A stretch of 64,000 nucleotides of DNA from positions 1 to 64,000 of the forward strand of contig CAUYUA010000206.1 of NCBI GenBank assembly GCA_963575675.1, written 5' to 3'. This DNA is from CAUYUA01 sp963575675 (lineage in GTDB: Bacteria; Pseudomonadota; Alphaproteobacteria; Azospirillales; Azospirillaceae). The position numbers and the translations under genes were made by a program. The notes under the pieces are model-generated. The model made no database searches, was not told the origin of the DNA, and worked only from the letters and a program-made list of their open reading frames with translations. Of the stretch, positions 51,778 to 60,939 are shown piece after piece; position 1 is the stretch's first letter; the number at the start of each line of letters is the position of its first letter.

Positions 51778-53262
51778 ATGAGTTTGCCCCTTCTGCCTTA
51801 TAGGCTCCGTCGTTTGCTTTCTCCGCTGATTCTCAGTTTGGCCACTGGAGTTTCTCTCTATTATGGAGGCCAAGCCTATCAAGTTATCGGTTTAGATGCG
51901 CTCAGTAACGTCCAGTGGATCATCACGCGCATCCTCAGCTTTTTCGAGATAATTTTTCTGATCACTTTTATCCATCGAATTGTTCAGTATGTTGTCCTCG
52001 ATGGCGTTGTTGCTTCCGCGCTTGGCACGCCGGCGCCAAGACTGCTCGGTCAGCTTTCCGGAATAATTCTTATGCTGGCGGGATTCGCCGCCGTCGTCGG
52101 AATTGTTTTCAAGCAAGACCTGACCGTTCTTTGGGCGGCCTCCGGCATGATCGGTTTTGTGTTCGGCTTCGCCCTGCGAGACATGATTCTTGATATTTTC
52201 ACGGGGCTCGCTATTAATCTCGATCGACCCGTCAAGATCGGAGACAATATTCGACTTCACAAGGCCGGAGACAAAGAAATAGAAGGAAAAATTCTTGAAA
52301 TAAGTTGGCGCACAACAAGAATAATTGATCTTTTTAATAATGTCGTGATTCTTCCAAATAGCCGACTTGCTTCATCAACGATCACGAATTACTCTGCTCC
52401 ATATGAATTCCTCCGTGTTCAGATAATCGTCACTCTTGATCCGGACGTCGCTCCGGCGCGAGCTATTCGCATTCTCGAAGCGGCGGCCGTCGAAGGGGCA
52501 ACAGGCTTCACCGATGCGACAGCGCCTCCCCCGGTTATTTGGTTGCGCGAGATTACTCTTCACGGCGTCGAGTACATCGTCAACATATTTCCGTCTCTCG
52601 ACATGAGGCCGTGGTCTCAAAGCGCTGTGATCGCTCAGATTTTAGCGCATTTGGGGAGCGCGGGGATACGACCCTCGCGCGTTAAACAAGAAGCCTATCA
52701 ACAGCAGGGTGTTTTTCCTTCGCACCAAATAAATCATTATCCAAGCGCGGCTCATTTGACTTTGCTGTTGCGAAACGCTCCATTGTTCGGAACTTTGCCG
52801 CATAACGAACTACAGAGACTTGGCGCGGAGGCTGTTTTACGTGAATTTTCTCCTGGCGCCGTCTTGGCTCAAACCGGCGAAACCACCACGGCGATGATGT
52901 TGGTTATCGAGGGGCTGACAGTCGAAGATCATGGGCGCGCAGAGAGTGCGATAGGAAAAAACTTGTTTGAAGGACCAGGAGCTTTGATCGGGTTGGAGTC
53001 TCTGGTGTTGGGCGTCGCGCAGAAATTTACTGTGCGGAGTCATACGGCGACTTTGGTTGCGGAATGGAAGCTCTCGGCGTTGCATCATGTGTTGGTTGAA
53101 AGACCATCTTTCGCCACTGATTTGAGCTTGTATCTGGCGCGTCAAGTTCTTGAAGCCGAAGCCGTTGAAGGCGAAAAACGAAAAGTCCGGCTTTCGGAAC
53201 AAGAGCTGTCTGCGGACGTTCTCCGTGCATTGCGAAAAAACTTTTCAGACCTAAAGTTATAA
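51778..53262 (+). CDS. MscS-family channel with cyclic nucleotide-binding domain
   Basis: An inner-membrane protein of 494 residues. Four hydrophobic segments end in the pore helix (LWAASGMIGFVFGFALRDMI), followed by the MscS beta domain (DRPVKIGDNIRL, RTTRIIDLFNNVVILPNSRL). A C-terminal cyclic nucleotide-binding domain (about 335-460) starts LRNAPLFGTLPHNELQRLGA and includes FSPGAVLAQTGE and LFEGPGALIGLESLVL. This is the bCNG architecture, in which the ligand rather than tension may gate the channel. The phosphate-cassette signature (FGEI-x-L then RTA in CAP-like domains) is not clear, so binding of cAMP is uncertain. GGAG precedes ATG 51778. The palindrome arm begins within its 3' end or earlier. 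Confidence 0.92.
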   Translation: MSLPLLPYRLRRLLSPLILSLATGVSLYYGGQAYQVIGLDALSNVQWIITRILSFFEIIFLITFIHRIVQYVVLDGVVASALGTPAPRLLGQLSGIILMLAGFAAVVGIVFKQDLTVLWAASGMIGFVFGFALRDMILDIFTGLAINLDRPVKIGDNIRLHKAGDKEIEGKILEISWRTTRIIDLFNNVVILPNSRLASSTITNYSAPYEFLRVQIIVTLDPDVAPARAIRILEAAAVEGATGFTDATAPPPVIWLREITLHGVEYIVNIFPSLDMRPWSQSAVIAQILAHLGSAGIRPSRVKQEAYQQQGVFPSHQINHYPSAAHLTLLLRNAPLFGTLPHNELQRLGAEAVLREFSPGAVLAQTGETTTAMMLVIEGLTVEDHGRAESAIGKNLFEGPGALIGLESLVLGVAQKFTVRSHTATLVAEWKLSALHHVLVERPSFATDLSLYLARQVLEAEAVEGEKRKVRLSEQELSADVLRALRKNFSDLKL

Positions 53263-53276
53263 AGACGAACTCTGTC

Positions 53277-53463
53277 TATATCCCGTTCGATTGAAAGCCC
53301 GGAAATCATGCGGTTTTCCCGAATTGAAACGGCCCCCTCTCATTCAGTCGTTACAAACTCCAAGTCATGGTTTCCAAAGGCCTTCCGGCCTTTGGCGGGT
53401 CGAGGGCGGAGCCCCGATTTCTTTGGAAGTTCTTTCTCGGGTTCTCAATTGAACGAAATCTAC
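53277..53463. repeat. Family B MITE in left arm
   Basis: It begins TATATCCCGTTCGATTGAA, 14 bp after the MscS gene stop, and ends CTCAATTGAACGAAATCTA. The internal hairpin AAAGGCCTTCCGGCCTTT is perfect. The reverse copy is at 63698-63884. Confidence 0.85.
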
Positions 53464-53477
53464 AACAATAAATCAAA

Positions 53478-53556
53478 AGGGGCTGTGTTCCTGGTCGTGG
53501 GGAACCATAAGGGGAGCGCAATCCCCCCTTATTCGCAAAGCGATTTTCTTCTGGAA
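53478..53556. repeat. Family A repeat (reverse) in left arm
   Basis: A shortened copy: GGGGCTGTGTTCCTGGTCG, AAGGGGAGCGCAATCCCCCCTT and GCGATTTTCTTCTGGAATC. It lies downstream of pyrC and is mirrored at 63605-63683. Confidence 0.75.
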
Positions 53557-53633
53557 TCTTTTATCTATAAAATCTTGCAGAATCTTATTCTTTTGATCAC
53601 ATTTATCTTGGAAGGAAGACGAAGGGCAAAAAT

Positions 53634-54662
53634 CTACTCTTTAAATCGCCAACGCATGGTTTGCCCTGCGCGAAACGGCGCAACGCCATCAATTTGCTCC
53701 GGAACCGTCCACATTTCCTGTTCCAAAGTCACAACGTCTTTGTTCTCCGGCATTCGATAAAACGCAGCGCCGTTCCGACTGGCGAAATTTTCCAATTTGT
53801 CCAAGGCTCCCGCTTCTTCAAACACTTCGGCGTAAAGCTCCAACGCCAGCGGAGCTGTGTAAATTCCCGCACACCCACACGCCGACTCTTTCGCCGAGAT
53901 TGGGTGCGGCGCCGAATCCGTACCCAAGAAAAAAGCAGGCTCACCCGACGTCGCCGCTTGAACCAACGCTTGCCGATGACGCTCGCGCTTGGCGACAGGA
54001 AGACAATAATGATGCGGACGCAATCCGCCCTGAAACATCGCATTGCGGTTGATAAGCATATGATGTGCGGTGATTGTGGCTCCCAATCTTCCGGATTTGG
54101 CGTGTGAACGAACAAAATCCACCGCTTCTTGCGTCGTGATGTGCTCGAACACCACGCGCAACTCTGGAAACCGTGATAGAAGCGGCTCCAAAACGCGGTC
54201 GATGAAGACGGATTCACGGTCAAACACATCGACGGTTGAGTCTGTGACCTCGCCGTGAATCAGCAATGGCTTGCCCTGACGCTCTAAAAGGGCAAACAAT
54301 GGCGTTAGTTTTTCTATATCGGTTACGCCGGAGTCGCTGTTGGTGGTGGCGTTTGCGGGATACAGCTTCGCGGCGGCAAAAACGCCATCGACCATTCCAG
54401 ACGCCACCTCGTTGAGCGAAATGTCATCGGTAAGATAGCAGGTCATCAAAGGCTGGAAATTCGATCCCTTGGGACGAGCCGCCAAAATCGCGTCGCGGTA
54501 CGCTTGCGCTTTCTCGGTGGTTGTCACTGGAGGACGCAAATTCGGCATAATAATCGCGCGACCGAACTGACGCGCGGTGTAAGGCAAAACGCTTTGCATT
54601 AGCGCTCCATCGCGCACATGCACATGAAGATCATCCGGACGAATGAACGTGATTGAAGTCAT
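53634..54662 (-). CDS. pyrC: Dihydroorotase (PyrC type), left-arm copy
   Basis: This zinc enzyme cyclises carbamoyl-aspartate to dihydroorotate in pyrimidine synthesis. The 342-residue protein is of the short E. coli-like class. Metal site: HVH in PDDLHVHVRDGA, carboxylated Lys in AAKLYPANATTNSD, His in LLIHGEV and FEHITT, and catalytic Asp in FFLGTDSAPHPI. The HHMLINRN and RPHHYCLPVAKRERHR blocks bind substrate. It stands alone. An identical gene lies in the right arm at 62499-63527, so if the inverted repeat is real the cell has two copies. Confidence 0.96.
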   Translation of the reverse strand: MTSITFIRPDDLHVHVRDGALMQSVLPYTARQFGRAIIMPNLRPPVTTTEKAQAYRDAILAARPKGSNFQPLMTCYLTDDISLNEVASGMVDGVFAAAKLYPANATTNSDSGVTDIEKLTPLFALLERQGKPLLIHGEVTDSTVDVFDRESVFIDRVLEPLLSRFPELRVVFEHITTQEAVDFVRSHAKSGRLGATITAHHMLINRNAMFQGGLRPHHYCLPVAKRERHRQALVQAATSGEPAFFLGTDSAPHPISAKESACGCAGIYTAPLALELYAEVFEEAGALDKLENFASRNGAAFYRMPENKDVVTLEQEMWTVPEQIDGVAPFRAGQTMRWRFKE

Positions 54663-54852
54663 CGACGAAACCCTTTTGATTTTGAAGACGTCTATATACT
54701 CTTCCTGACGAAAACTCGAAAAAACTTTTTCGGTGTTTTATTCTTATTAAAACGCTTCAGACGTCTTCAGAGCGTTGCCTTCGCAAGAACGTCGGTTTCC
54801 ATAACATCCTTCTTGTCTATTTTTCTGAATCAATTTCATTAAGAATAATTAA

Positions 54853-54940
54853 ACGGGGCCAGAGACTGAGTTCTCGGCCTCTTTTGATTTTTATGCAAAA
54901 GCAAAGGCTGTAAGTCAATCGTTCCGCTTATTGATTAGGA
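54853..54940. repeat. Family A remnant plus third motif
   Basis: GGGGCCAGAGACTGAGTTCTCGGCC is a weakened hairpin 2, followed by TTTTTATGCAAAAGCAAAGG and the third motif (GTCAATCGTTCCGCTTATTG). Mirrored at 62221-62308. Confidence 0.6.
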
Positions 54941-54974
54941 CGAGGGGCAATGGCTGGGCCTTGACACACATTGA

Positions 54975-54983
54975 TGCTATAAT
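54975..54983 (+). promoter_or_regulatory. Possible extended -10 promoter for the CoA-transferase gene
   Basis: TGCTATAAT matches an extended -10 element (TGnTATAAT) about 110 bp before the ATG at 55094. A TTGACA lies only 11 bp upstream of it, too close to serve as the -35 box. A mirrored copy is at 62178-62186. Confidence 0.45.
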
Positions 54984-55093
54984 CCCCCACGAAGAAAAGA
55001 GCCTGAGCACGCCAAACGCAACAGCACCGGCGCGTTGAGTGGCTCTTGTTTGTTCGGATGCGATTATCCGACGATAAAGCCGAGAGTTCGCTA

Positions 55094-56221
55094 ATGTCAT
55101 TGTCTTTTCTTACCGGACTTCGCGTTCTGGACCTCAGTCAATACATCCCAGGCCCCTACGCTGCGCAAATGCTGGCGGATTTAGGCGCGGAAGTCGTAAA
55201 GCTGGAGCCTCCGACAGGCGATCCGATGCGGCGATTCGACCCGCCGGACGACGACGGGTTGTGCGCGGCCTATAAGCTGATCAACGCGGGAAAGCGTGTG
55301 ATCCTATTGGACCTCAAAACGCCGATCGGACAAAAACAGGCTCTGAGCCTCTTGGCGCGCGCCGACGTGTTAATTGAAAGCTTTCGCCCCGGCACTCTTG
55401 ACCGCTTGGGCCTCAGCCGCGACCGATTGATCGAACTTAACCCCCGGCTCATTCACGTGGCGTTGTCGGGATGGGGGCAAGAAGGCCCTTACCGCTCACG
55501 CGCCGGCCACGACGTCACTTATATGGCTCTAGGCGGCGGCTTAATCAGTTCTGGAATTCCAGAAACGCCCGTTTTGATCTGTCCGCCCATGGCCGATCAC
55601 GCCGGAGCCCAACAAACCGTCTCAGCCGTGTTGGCTGCTCTTTATGGCCGCACACGAACCGGACAAGGAGCCTATCTCGACGTTAGTCTGATGGAAAGCG
55701 TCTTGAGTTGGCAATCTGTGCCGTTGACTCTGGCGGCGCGCGGCCAATCCACCACGCGCGGCGGGAATCTGCTCACCGGCGGCGCGGCGTGGTATCGACT
55801 CTACCGCACCGCCGATGGACGTTTTGCCGCCTTGGCCGCCATAGAGGATAAATTCTGGCAAGCTTTCTGCGTCGCTGTCGGACATCAAGAGTGGATCGCT
55901 CGCCATAAAGACCCGATGCCTCAGACGGAACTGATCCGCGAACTTGACCTATTGTTTTCGGGTCGAACTCTGAAGGCTTGGCAAGAATTGTTGGATCCGG
56001 TCGATTGTTGTTTTGAAGCCCTGCTGAATCCTGAAGAAGTCTCTAATCATCCACACATCGCCGTTCGCAAGCAAATTACGCAACGCGGCGAAGGCGCGCA
56101 AATCTTAGTGGAAACTTTGCTTGGGTTGCGCGTAAACGGAGATTGTCCACCAACTCGGCGACCCTTAATTGAGGACGATGCCGCTTGCGTTTTGGCTGAT
56201 TGGACCTCCGCCGCTTCATGA
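55094..56221 (+). CDS. Family III CoA-transferase (CaiB/BaiF type), left-arm copy
   Basis: A 375-residue protein: start MSLSFLTGLRVLDLSQYIPG, then PYAAQMLADLGAEVVKLEPP, the GDPMRRF motif, and the catalytic Asp in AGHDVTYMALGG. The GNLLTG-GAAWYRLYRTADGRF part is the family C-terminal block. It resembles alpha-methylacyl-CoA racemase and L-carnitine CoA-transferase; the real acyl partner is unknown. I start at ATG 55094; the frame opens at 55046. The FlK-like thioesterase 430 bp downstream suggests CoA-ester metabolism. Confidence 0.9.
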   Translation: MSLSFLTGLRVLDLSQYIPGPYAAQMLADLGAEVVKLEPPTGDPMRRFDPPDDDGLCAAYKLINAGKRVILLDLKTPIGQKQALSLLARADVLIESFRPGTLDRLGLSRDRLIELNPRLIHVALSGWGQEGPYRSRAGHDVTYMALGGGLISSGIPETPVLICPPMADHAGAQQTVSAVLAALYGRTRTGQGAYLDVSLMESVLSWQSVPLTLAARGQSTTRGGNLLTGGAAWYRLYRTADGRFAALAAIEDKFWQAFCVAVGHQEWIARHKDPMPQTELIRELDLLFSGRTLKAWQELLDPVDCCFEALLNPEEVSNHPHIAVRKQITQRGEGAQILVETLLGLRVNGDCPPTRRPLIEDDAACVLADWTSAAS

Positions 56222-56649
56222 TCGAAATCCAAAATCATTGAAAACTCTTGAGAACCTGCCGCTTCAAAGGCTATCACTAGAGCAACGTCATCAAATTAAG
56301 GAATCCCGATCGACAAAAACTTCTTTTGCCTTCGCTCACTTTCAGTTGTCGCAAAATCCAAATCGTGGTTTTCAAAGGTTTTCCCGACAGTTGACAGGTT
56401 CGGCGCCGGGGCGCAGAGCCCAGACCTTAATCTTAGTCTTAGAGTGCTTGATCGGACCTAATTTGATGGCGTTGATTGCAAGAAGGAATGATTCCAATGC
56501 GTTTAAAGTGTCTTCTGATCTTTCTTATTGATTTTTTGTAGACGTAATGAAATCGAGAGTTCAGAGAGAATCAACGCGCGGCTTCATTTCAAGTCTCTGC
56601 GCACACAACACTCACCGATTATCGCCCCTTACATGTCAGGATTCGGACC
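56222..56649. repeat. Gene-free stretch with a degenerate family B element
   Basis: At about 56335-56440 a decayed family B core is visible (AAATCCAAATCGTGGTTTTC, CAAAGG, GGGCGCAGAGCCCAG). Nothing else is supported here. Mirrored at 60721-60826. Confidence 0.5.
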
Positions 56650-57111
56650 ATGAAAGACAGTTTGAAGCCCGGCCAAGTCAGCGAGTTGCAGTTCCGGATT
56701 CCGCGCAATAAGACCGTGCCGTTTTTATACCCAGAATCTCCAGAGTTCGCAGCCATGCCCGAGGTGTTCGCCACTGGGTTCATGGTCGGCCTCATTGAGT
56801 GGGCCTGTCTGGAAGCTTTACGACCACACTTGGATCCCGGCGAAGGCAGCCTCGGCACAGGAATCGCCGTGTCTCACGTCGCCGCCACGCCTCCCGGCAT
56901 GACCGTCGTCGTCACCGTCACATGTAAAGCCGTCGAGGGACGACGCATCCACTGGTCGATCATCGCGCGCGATGAGCAGGATGTTATTGGAGAAGGCGAA
57001 CACACTCGGACTGTCGTGACTTGGGAGCGATTTCTCACACGAGTCGCAGAAAAAGCCGCCGCTGTCGAGGAAGTCGAAACCATGGTGGAATTGGAAATCG
57101 GCGTCGGCTAA
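56650..57111 (+). CDS. FlK-like hotdog thioesterase, left-arm copy
   Basis: A 153-residue hotdog-fold protein of the fluoroacetyl-CoA thioesterase-like (FlK) group. The likely catalytic residues are Thr in VFATGFMVGLIEWACLEAL with Glu two turns later, and His in GTGIAVSHVAATPPG. FlK relatives hydrolyse small acyl-CoA esters; most family members do not act on fluoroacetyl-CoA. The C-terminus is an acidic helix. Starts at ATG 56650. Confidence 0.82.
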   Translation: MKDSLKPGQVSELQFRIPRNKTVPFLYPESPEFAAMPEVFATGFMVGLIEWACLEALRPHLDPGEGSLGTGIAVSHVAATPPGMTVVVTVTCKAVEGRRIHWSIIARDEQDVIGEGEHTRTVVTWERFLTRVAEKAAAVEEVETMVELEIGVG

Positions 57112-57198
57112 AGGGCGCCTCTGTCTTCCACCACTCAAAATTTCGCTCCGTGCAAGAACTCTTTCTTGCGCCGAACGCCGACACAAGAGGTTATCTCT

Positions 57199-58314
57199 AT
57201 GCTGAACGCCATGGCATTGTTAATATGGCTCATCGTCGCCGCAACCACCACATATCCCTCTATTGCGTCGGCGCAGGAAACCGCCAATGACGCTCGCTTC
57301 GCGTCTTCGCCACAACAAACTCTAGCCAATCAAGCTCTGGAGTTGATGATCGATCACACCGGAGCCGGACGAGCCGAAGCCTTGTTGGCCATCTACTATT
57401 TAACAGGGCAAAAAATCGAGGCAGACCCGGAAGCCGCTCGCGCATGGTTCGAACGCGCCGCCGCCGTCGGACATCCCGCCGGTTTTCTTGGCGCCGCCAA
57501 ACTTCTCTCTGAGAATTATGGCGCTGCGAAAGACCTCTTCCTGGCCCGAAAAATTCTTGAGACCGCCGATCCGGCTCTTTTTGGAAACTACGCAGACGTA
57601 ATCCGAAAAATGCGGCGTGACCTTGGTTTGTCGTCGGAACCTCAATCTACGGCGACGACAACCACCGTTTCCGCCGCTATGGCGGCCGCAGCATCCCATG
57701 CGGCAATCGATGACCCTATACTCGTTGAAAAGCCTGCTCCCGTTGAGGAGAAACCCGCTCCGGTCGTCGAAAAGCCTGCTCCTGTTGAGGAGAAGCCCAT
57801 TCCGGTTGTCGAGAAGCCTGCTCCTGTTGTCGAGAAGCTTACTCCTGTTGAGGAGAAACCCGCTCCGGTTGTCGAATCTCCGGAGCCATCACATCATTTT
57901 GAAACTCAGATCAAATCACCAATGGCGCCTATTGTTTCAGATCAAGTCGCCATAACAGCAGTTGCTAATATGCCGACCATAATTCCGTCTCCCACCCTAG
58001 AAAAAACTGAGGCGCCCATTTCTCAAGCGCCAGAAAAAAATATTGAAACAGGAACGCCAGCCGAACCTCATGTGCGTTTGGCCACCGTCTATTCGCAAAT
58101 GCACGCCGAAAGTGAACGGGATCGGCTGCATGCGATGTTCCCTGCAACAATGCTCGTCAATCGGACTTTCTCTATCCGGCAAATCGATATGTCCAATAAT
58201 CGTAAAGCTTGGGTCGTTACCATCATCGGTTTCCAGGATTACACGCAAGCTCAGAAATTTTGCGCTCAGAGCAAAGTCGAATGCTTACCGAGCAAAGGGA
58301 AAAAACAGAAATAA
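57199..58314 (+). CDS. Exported Sel1-repeat protein with Pro-rich linker and SPOR-like end, left-arm copy
   Basis: A protein of about 371 residues. A signal peptide (ALLIWLIVAATTTYPSIASA) is followed by Sel1-type helical repeats (EALLAIYYLTGQKIEADPEA, ARAWFERAAAVGHPAGFLGA). Then comes a linker with about seven units like EKPAPVEEKPAPVV, encoded by near-identical DNA, and a C-terminal region (VRLATVYSQMHAESERDRLH, AWVVTIIGFQDYTQAQKFCA) of the SPOR type, which binds denuded peptidoglycan. AAGAGG precedes ATG 57199. Septal or wall function is likely from the domains but not proven. Confidence 0.82.
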   Translation: MLNAMALLIWLIVAATTTYPSIASAQETANDARFASSPQQTLANQALELMIDHTGAGRAEALLAIYYLTGQKIEADPEAARAWFERAAAVGHPAGFLGAAKLLSENYGAAKDLFLARKILETADPALFGNYADVIRKMRRDLGLSSEPQSTATTTTVSAAMAAAASHAAIDDPILVEKPAPVEEKPAPVVEKPAPVEEKPIPVVEKPAPVVEKLTPVEEKPAPVVESPEPSHHFETQIKSPMAPIVSDQVAITAVANMPTIIPSPTLEKTEAPISQAPEKNIETGTPAEPHVRLATVYSQMHAESERDRLHAMFPATMLVNRTFSIRQIDMSNNRKAWVVTIIGFQDYTQAQKFCAQSKVECLPSKGKKQK

Positions 58315-58365
58315 TTCTGACGACACATCAACACACAGAAAGAACGCTTAAAACAACCAATTAAA

Positions 58366-58396
58366 AGGGTCCAGGAACACAGTCCCTGGACCCTTT
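58366..58396. terminator. Hairpin after the Sel1/SPOR-like gene
   Basis: GGTCCAGGAACACAGTCCCTGGACC, flanked by AAAAG and CTTTT, is a minimal family A hairpin 2 and probably acts as a terminator. Mirrored at 58765-58795. Confidence 0.7.
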
Positions 58397-58582
58397 TATA
58401 CTCCGTTCGGTTAAGAATCCGAGAATCATGAGGCCTTCCCGAATTGAAACGGTCCACTCTCATTCGGTCGTTACAAACTCCAAGTCATGGTTTCCAAAGG
58501 CCTCCCGGCCTTTGGCGGGTCGAGGGCGGAGCCCCGATTCCTTTGAAAGCTCTTTCTTGAGTTCTCAATTGAACGGAGTATA
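58397..58582. repeat. Family B MITE at palindrome centre, left
   Basis: TATACTCCGTTCGGTTAAG at one end and CTCAATTGAACGGAGTATA at the other form the terminal inverted repeats. It shares its TATA with the next MITE at 58579-58584. Confidence 0.88.
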
Positions 58583-58764
58583 TACTCTGTCCAATTGAGA
58601 ATCCGAAAAAAACTCCGAAAGAATCGGGGCTCCGCCCTCGACCCGCCAAAGGCCGGGAGGCCTTTGGAAACCATGACTTGGAGTTTGTAACGACCGAATG
58701 AGAGTGGACCGTTTCAATTCGGGAAGGCCTCATGATTCTCGGATTCTTAACCGAACGGAGTATA
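58581..58764. repeat. Family B MITE at palindrome centre, right
   Basis: In reverse orientation to the left MITE. Its first 40 bases (58581-58620) differ clearly from the left copy, but from 58621 onward the two are exact mirrors. It ends ACCGAACGGAGTATA. Confidence 0.88.
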
Positions 58765-58846
58765 AAAGGGTCCAGGGACTGTGTTCCTGGACCCTTTTAA
58801 TTGGTTGTTTTAAGCGTTCTTTCTGTGTGTTGATGTGTCGTCAGAA

Positions 58847-59962
58847 TTATTTCTGTTTTTTCCCTTTGCTCGGTAAGCATTCGACTTTGCTCTGAGCGCA
58901 AAATTTCTGAGCTTGCGTGTAATCCTGGAAACCGATGATGGTAACGACCCAAGCTTTACGATTATTGGACATATCGATTTGCCGGATAGAGAAAGTCCGA
59001 TTGACGAGCATTGTTGCAGGGAACATCGCATGCAGCCGATCCCGTTCACTTTCGGCGTGCATTTGCGAATAGACGGTGGCCAAACGCACATGAGGTTCGG
59101 CTGGCGTTCCTGTTTCAATATTTTTTTCTGGCGCTTGAGAAATGGGCGCCTCAGTTTTTTCTAGGGTGGGAGACGGAATTATGGTCGGCATATTAGCAAC
59201 TGCTGTTATGGCGACTTGATCTGAAACAATAGGCGCCATTGGTGATTTGATCTGAGTTTCAAAATGATGTGATGGCTCCGGAGATTCGACAACCGGAGCG
59301 GGTTTCTCCTCAACAGGAGTAAGCTTCTCGACAACAGGAGCAGGCTTCTCGACAACCGGAATGGGCTTCTCCTCAACAGGAGCAGGCTTTTCGACGACCG
59401 GAGCGGGTTTCTCCTCAACGGGAGCAGGCTTTTCAACGAGTATAGGGTCATCGATTGCCGCATGGGATGCTGCGGCCGCCATAGCGGCGGAAACGGTGGT
59501 TGTCGTCGCCGTAGATTGAGGTTCCGACGACAAACCAAGGTCACGCCGCATTTTTCGGATTACGTCTGCGTAGTTTCCAAAAAGAGCCGGATCGGCGGTC
59601 TCAAGAATTTTTCGGGCCAGGAAGAGGTCTTTCGCAGCGCCATAATTCTCAGAGAGAAGTTTGGCGGCGCCAAGAAAACCGGCGGGATGTCCGACGGCGG
59701 CGGCGCGTTCGAACCATGCGCGAGCGGCTTCCGGGTCTGCCTCGATTTTTTGCCCTGTTAAATAGTAGATGGCCAACAAGGCTTCGGCTCGTCCGGCTCC
59801 GGTGTGATCGATCATCAACTCCAGAGCTTGATTGGCTAGAGTTTGTTGTGGCGAAGACGCGAAGCGAGCGTCATTGGCGGTTTCCTGCGCCGACGCAATA
59901 GAGGGATATGTGGTGGTTGCGGCGACGATGAGCCATATTAACAATGCCATGGCGTTCAGCAT
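58847..59962 (-). CDS. Sel1-repeat / SPOR-like protein, right-arm copy
   Basis: Identical protein to that at 57199-58314, in reverse orientation. The same signal peptide, Sel1 helices, EKPAPV repeats and C-terminal domain are intact; even the repetitive linker is unchanged between copies. Confidence 0.82.
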   Translation of the reverse strand: MLNAMALLIWLIVAATTTYPSIASAQETANDARFASSPQQTLANQALELMIDHTGAGRAEALLAIYYLTGQKIEADPEAARAWFERAAAVGHPAGFLGAAKLLSENYGAAKDLFLARKILETADPALFGNYADVIRKMRRDLGLSSEPQSTATTTTVSAAMAAAASHAAIDDPILVEKPAPVEEKPAPVVEKPAPVEEKPIPVVEKPAPVVEKLTPVEEKPAPVVESPEPSHHFETQIKSPMAPIVSDQVAITAVANMPTIIPSPTLEKTEAPISQAPEKNIETGTPAEPHVRLATVYSQMHAESERDRLHAMFPATMLVNRTFSIRQIDMSNNRKAWVVTIIGFQDYTQAQKFCAQSKVECLPSKGKKQK

Positions 59963-60049
59963 AGAGATAACCTCTTGTGTCGGCGTTCGGCGCAAGAAAG
60001 AGTTCTTGCACGGAGCGAAATTTTGAGTGGTGGAAGACAGAGGCGCCCT

Positions 60050-60511
60050 TTAGCCGACGCCGATTTCCAATTCCACCATGGTTTCGACTTCCTCGACAGC
60101 GGCGGCTTTTTCTGCGACTCGTGTGAGAAATCGCTCCCAAGTCACGACAGTCCGAGTGTGTTCGCCTTCTCCAATAACATCCTGCTCATCGCGCGCGATG
60201 ATCGACCAGTGGATGCGTCGTCCCTCGACGGCTTTACATGTGACGGTGACGACGACGGTCATGCCGGGAGGCGTGGCGGCGACGTGAGACACGGCGATTC
60301 CTGTGCCGAGGCTGCCTTCGCCGGGATCCAAGTGTGGTCGTAAAGCTTCCAGACAGGCCCACTCAATGAGGCCGACCATGAACCCAGTGGCGAACACCTC
60401 GGGCATGGCTGCGAACTCTGGAGATTCTGGGTATAAAAACGGCACGGTCTTATTGCGCGGAATCCGGAACTGCAACTCGCTGACTTGGCCGGGCTTCAAA
60501 CTGTCTTTCAT
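60050..60511 (-). CDS. FlK-like thioesterase, right-arm copy
   Basis: Identical to the protein at 56650-57111, in reverse orientation, with intact Thr, Glu and His. Confidence 0.82.
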   Translation of the reverse strand: MKDSLKPGQVSELQFRIPRNKTVPFLYPESPEFAAMPEVFATGFMVGLIEWACLEALRPHLDPGEGSLGTGIAVSHVAATPPGMTVVVTVTCKAVEGRRIHWSIIARDEQDVIGEGEHTRTVVTWERFLTRVAEKAAAVEEVETMVELEIGVG

Positions 60512-60939
60512 GGTCCGAATCCTGACATGTAAGGGGCGATAATCGGTGAGTGTTGTGTGCGCAGAGACTTGAAATGAAGCCGCGCGTTGATTCTCTCTGA
60601 ACTCTCGATTTCATTACGTCTACAAAAAATCAATAAGAAAGATCAGAAGACACTTTAAACGCATTGGAATCATTCCTTCTTGCAATCAACGCCATCAAAT
60701 TAGGTCCGATCAAGCACTCTAAGACTAAGATTAAGGTCTGGGCTCTGCGCCCCGGCGCCGAACCTGTCAACTGTCGGGAAAACCTTTGAAAACCACGATT
60801 TGGATTTTGCGACAACTGAAAGTGAGCGAAGGCAAAAGAAGTTTTTGTCGATCGGGATTCCTTAATTTGATGACGTTGCTCTAGTGATAGCCTTTGAAGC
60901 GGCAGGTTCTCAAGAGTTTTCAATGATTTTGGATTTCGA

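Larger units (their letters stand above)
53160..58580. repeat. Left arm of giant inverted repeat
   Basis: Every position p from 53161 to 58540 matches the complement of 117161-p in the right arm, judged by identical translations of all open frames in both arms and by direct reading at several points. It includes the 3' end of the MscS gene, pyrC, the CoA-transferase, the thioesterase and the Sel1/SPOR-like gene. The real left boundary cannot be seen because the right arm leaves the window. Confidence 0.9.

Noticed and set aside
54962..54983. TTGACA as -35 box of the promoter before the CoA-transferase gene
   Set aside because: The spacing to TATAAT is 11 bases instead of about 17, so only the extended -10 is proposed.
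58560..58600. Hairpin telomere of a linear replicon at the palindrome centre
   Set aside because: Read-through of a closed hairpin end would give an exactly symmetric centre. Here 80 central bases are asymmetric and are the ends of two diverged MITEs; no telomere-resolvase gene is seen.
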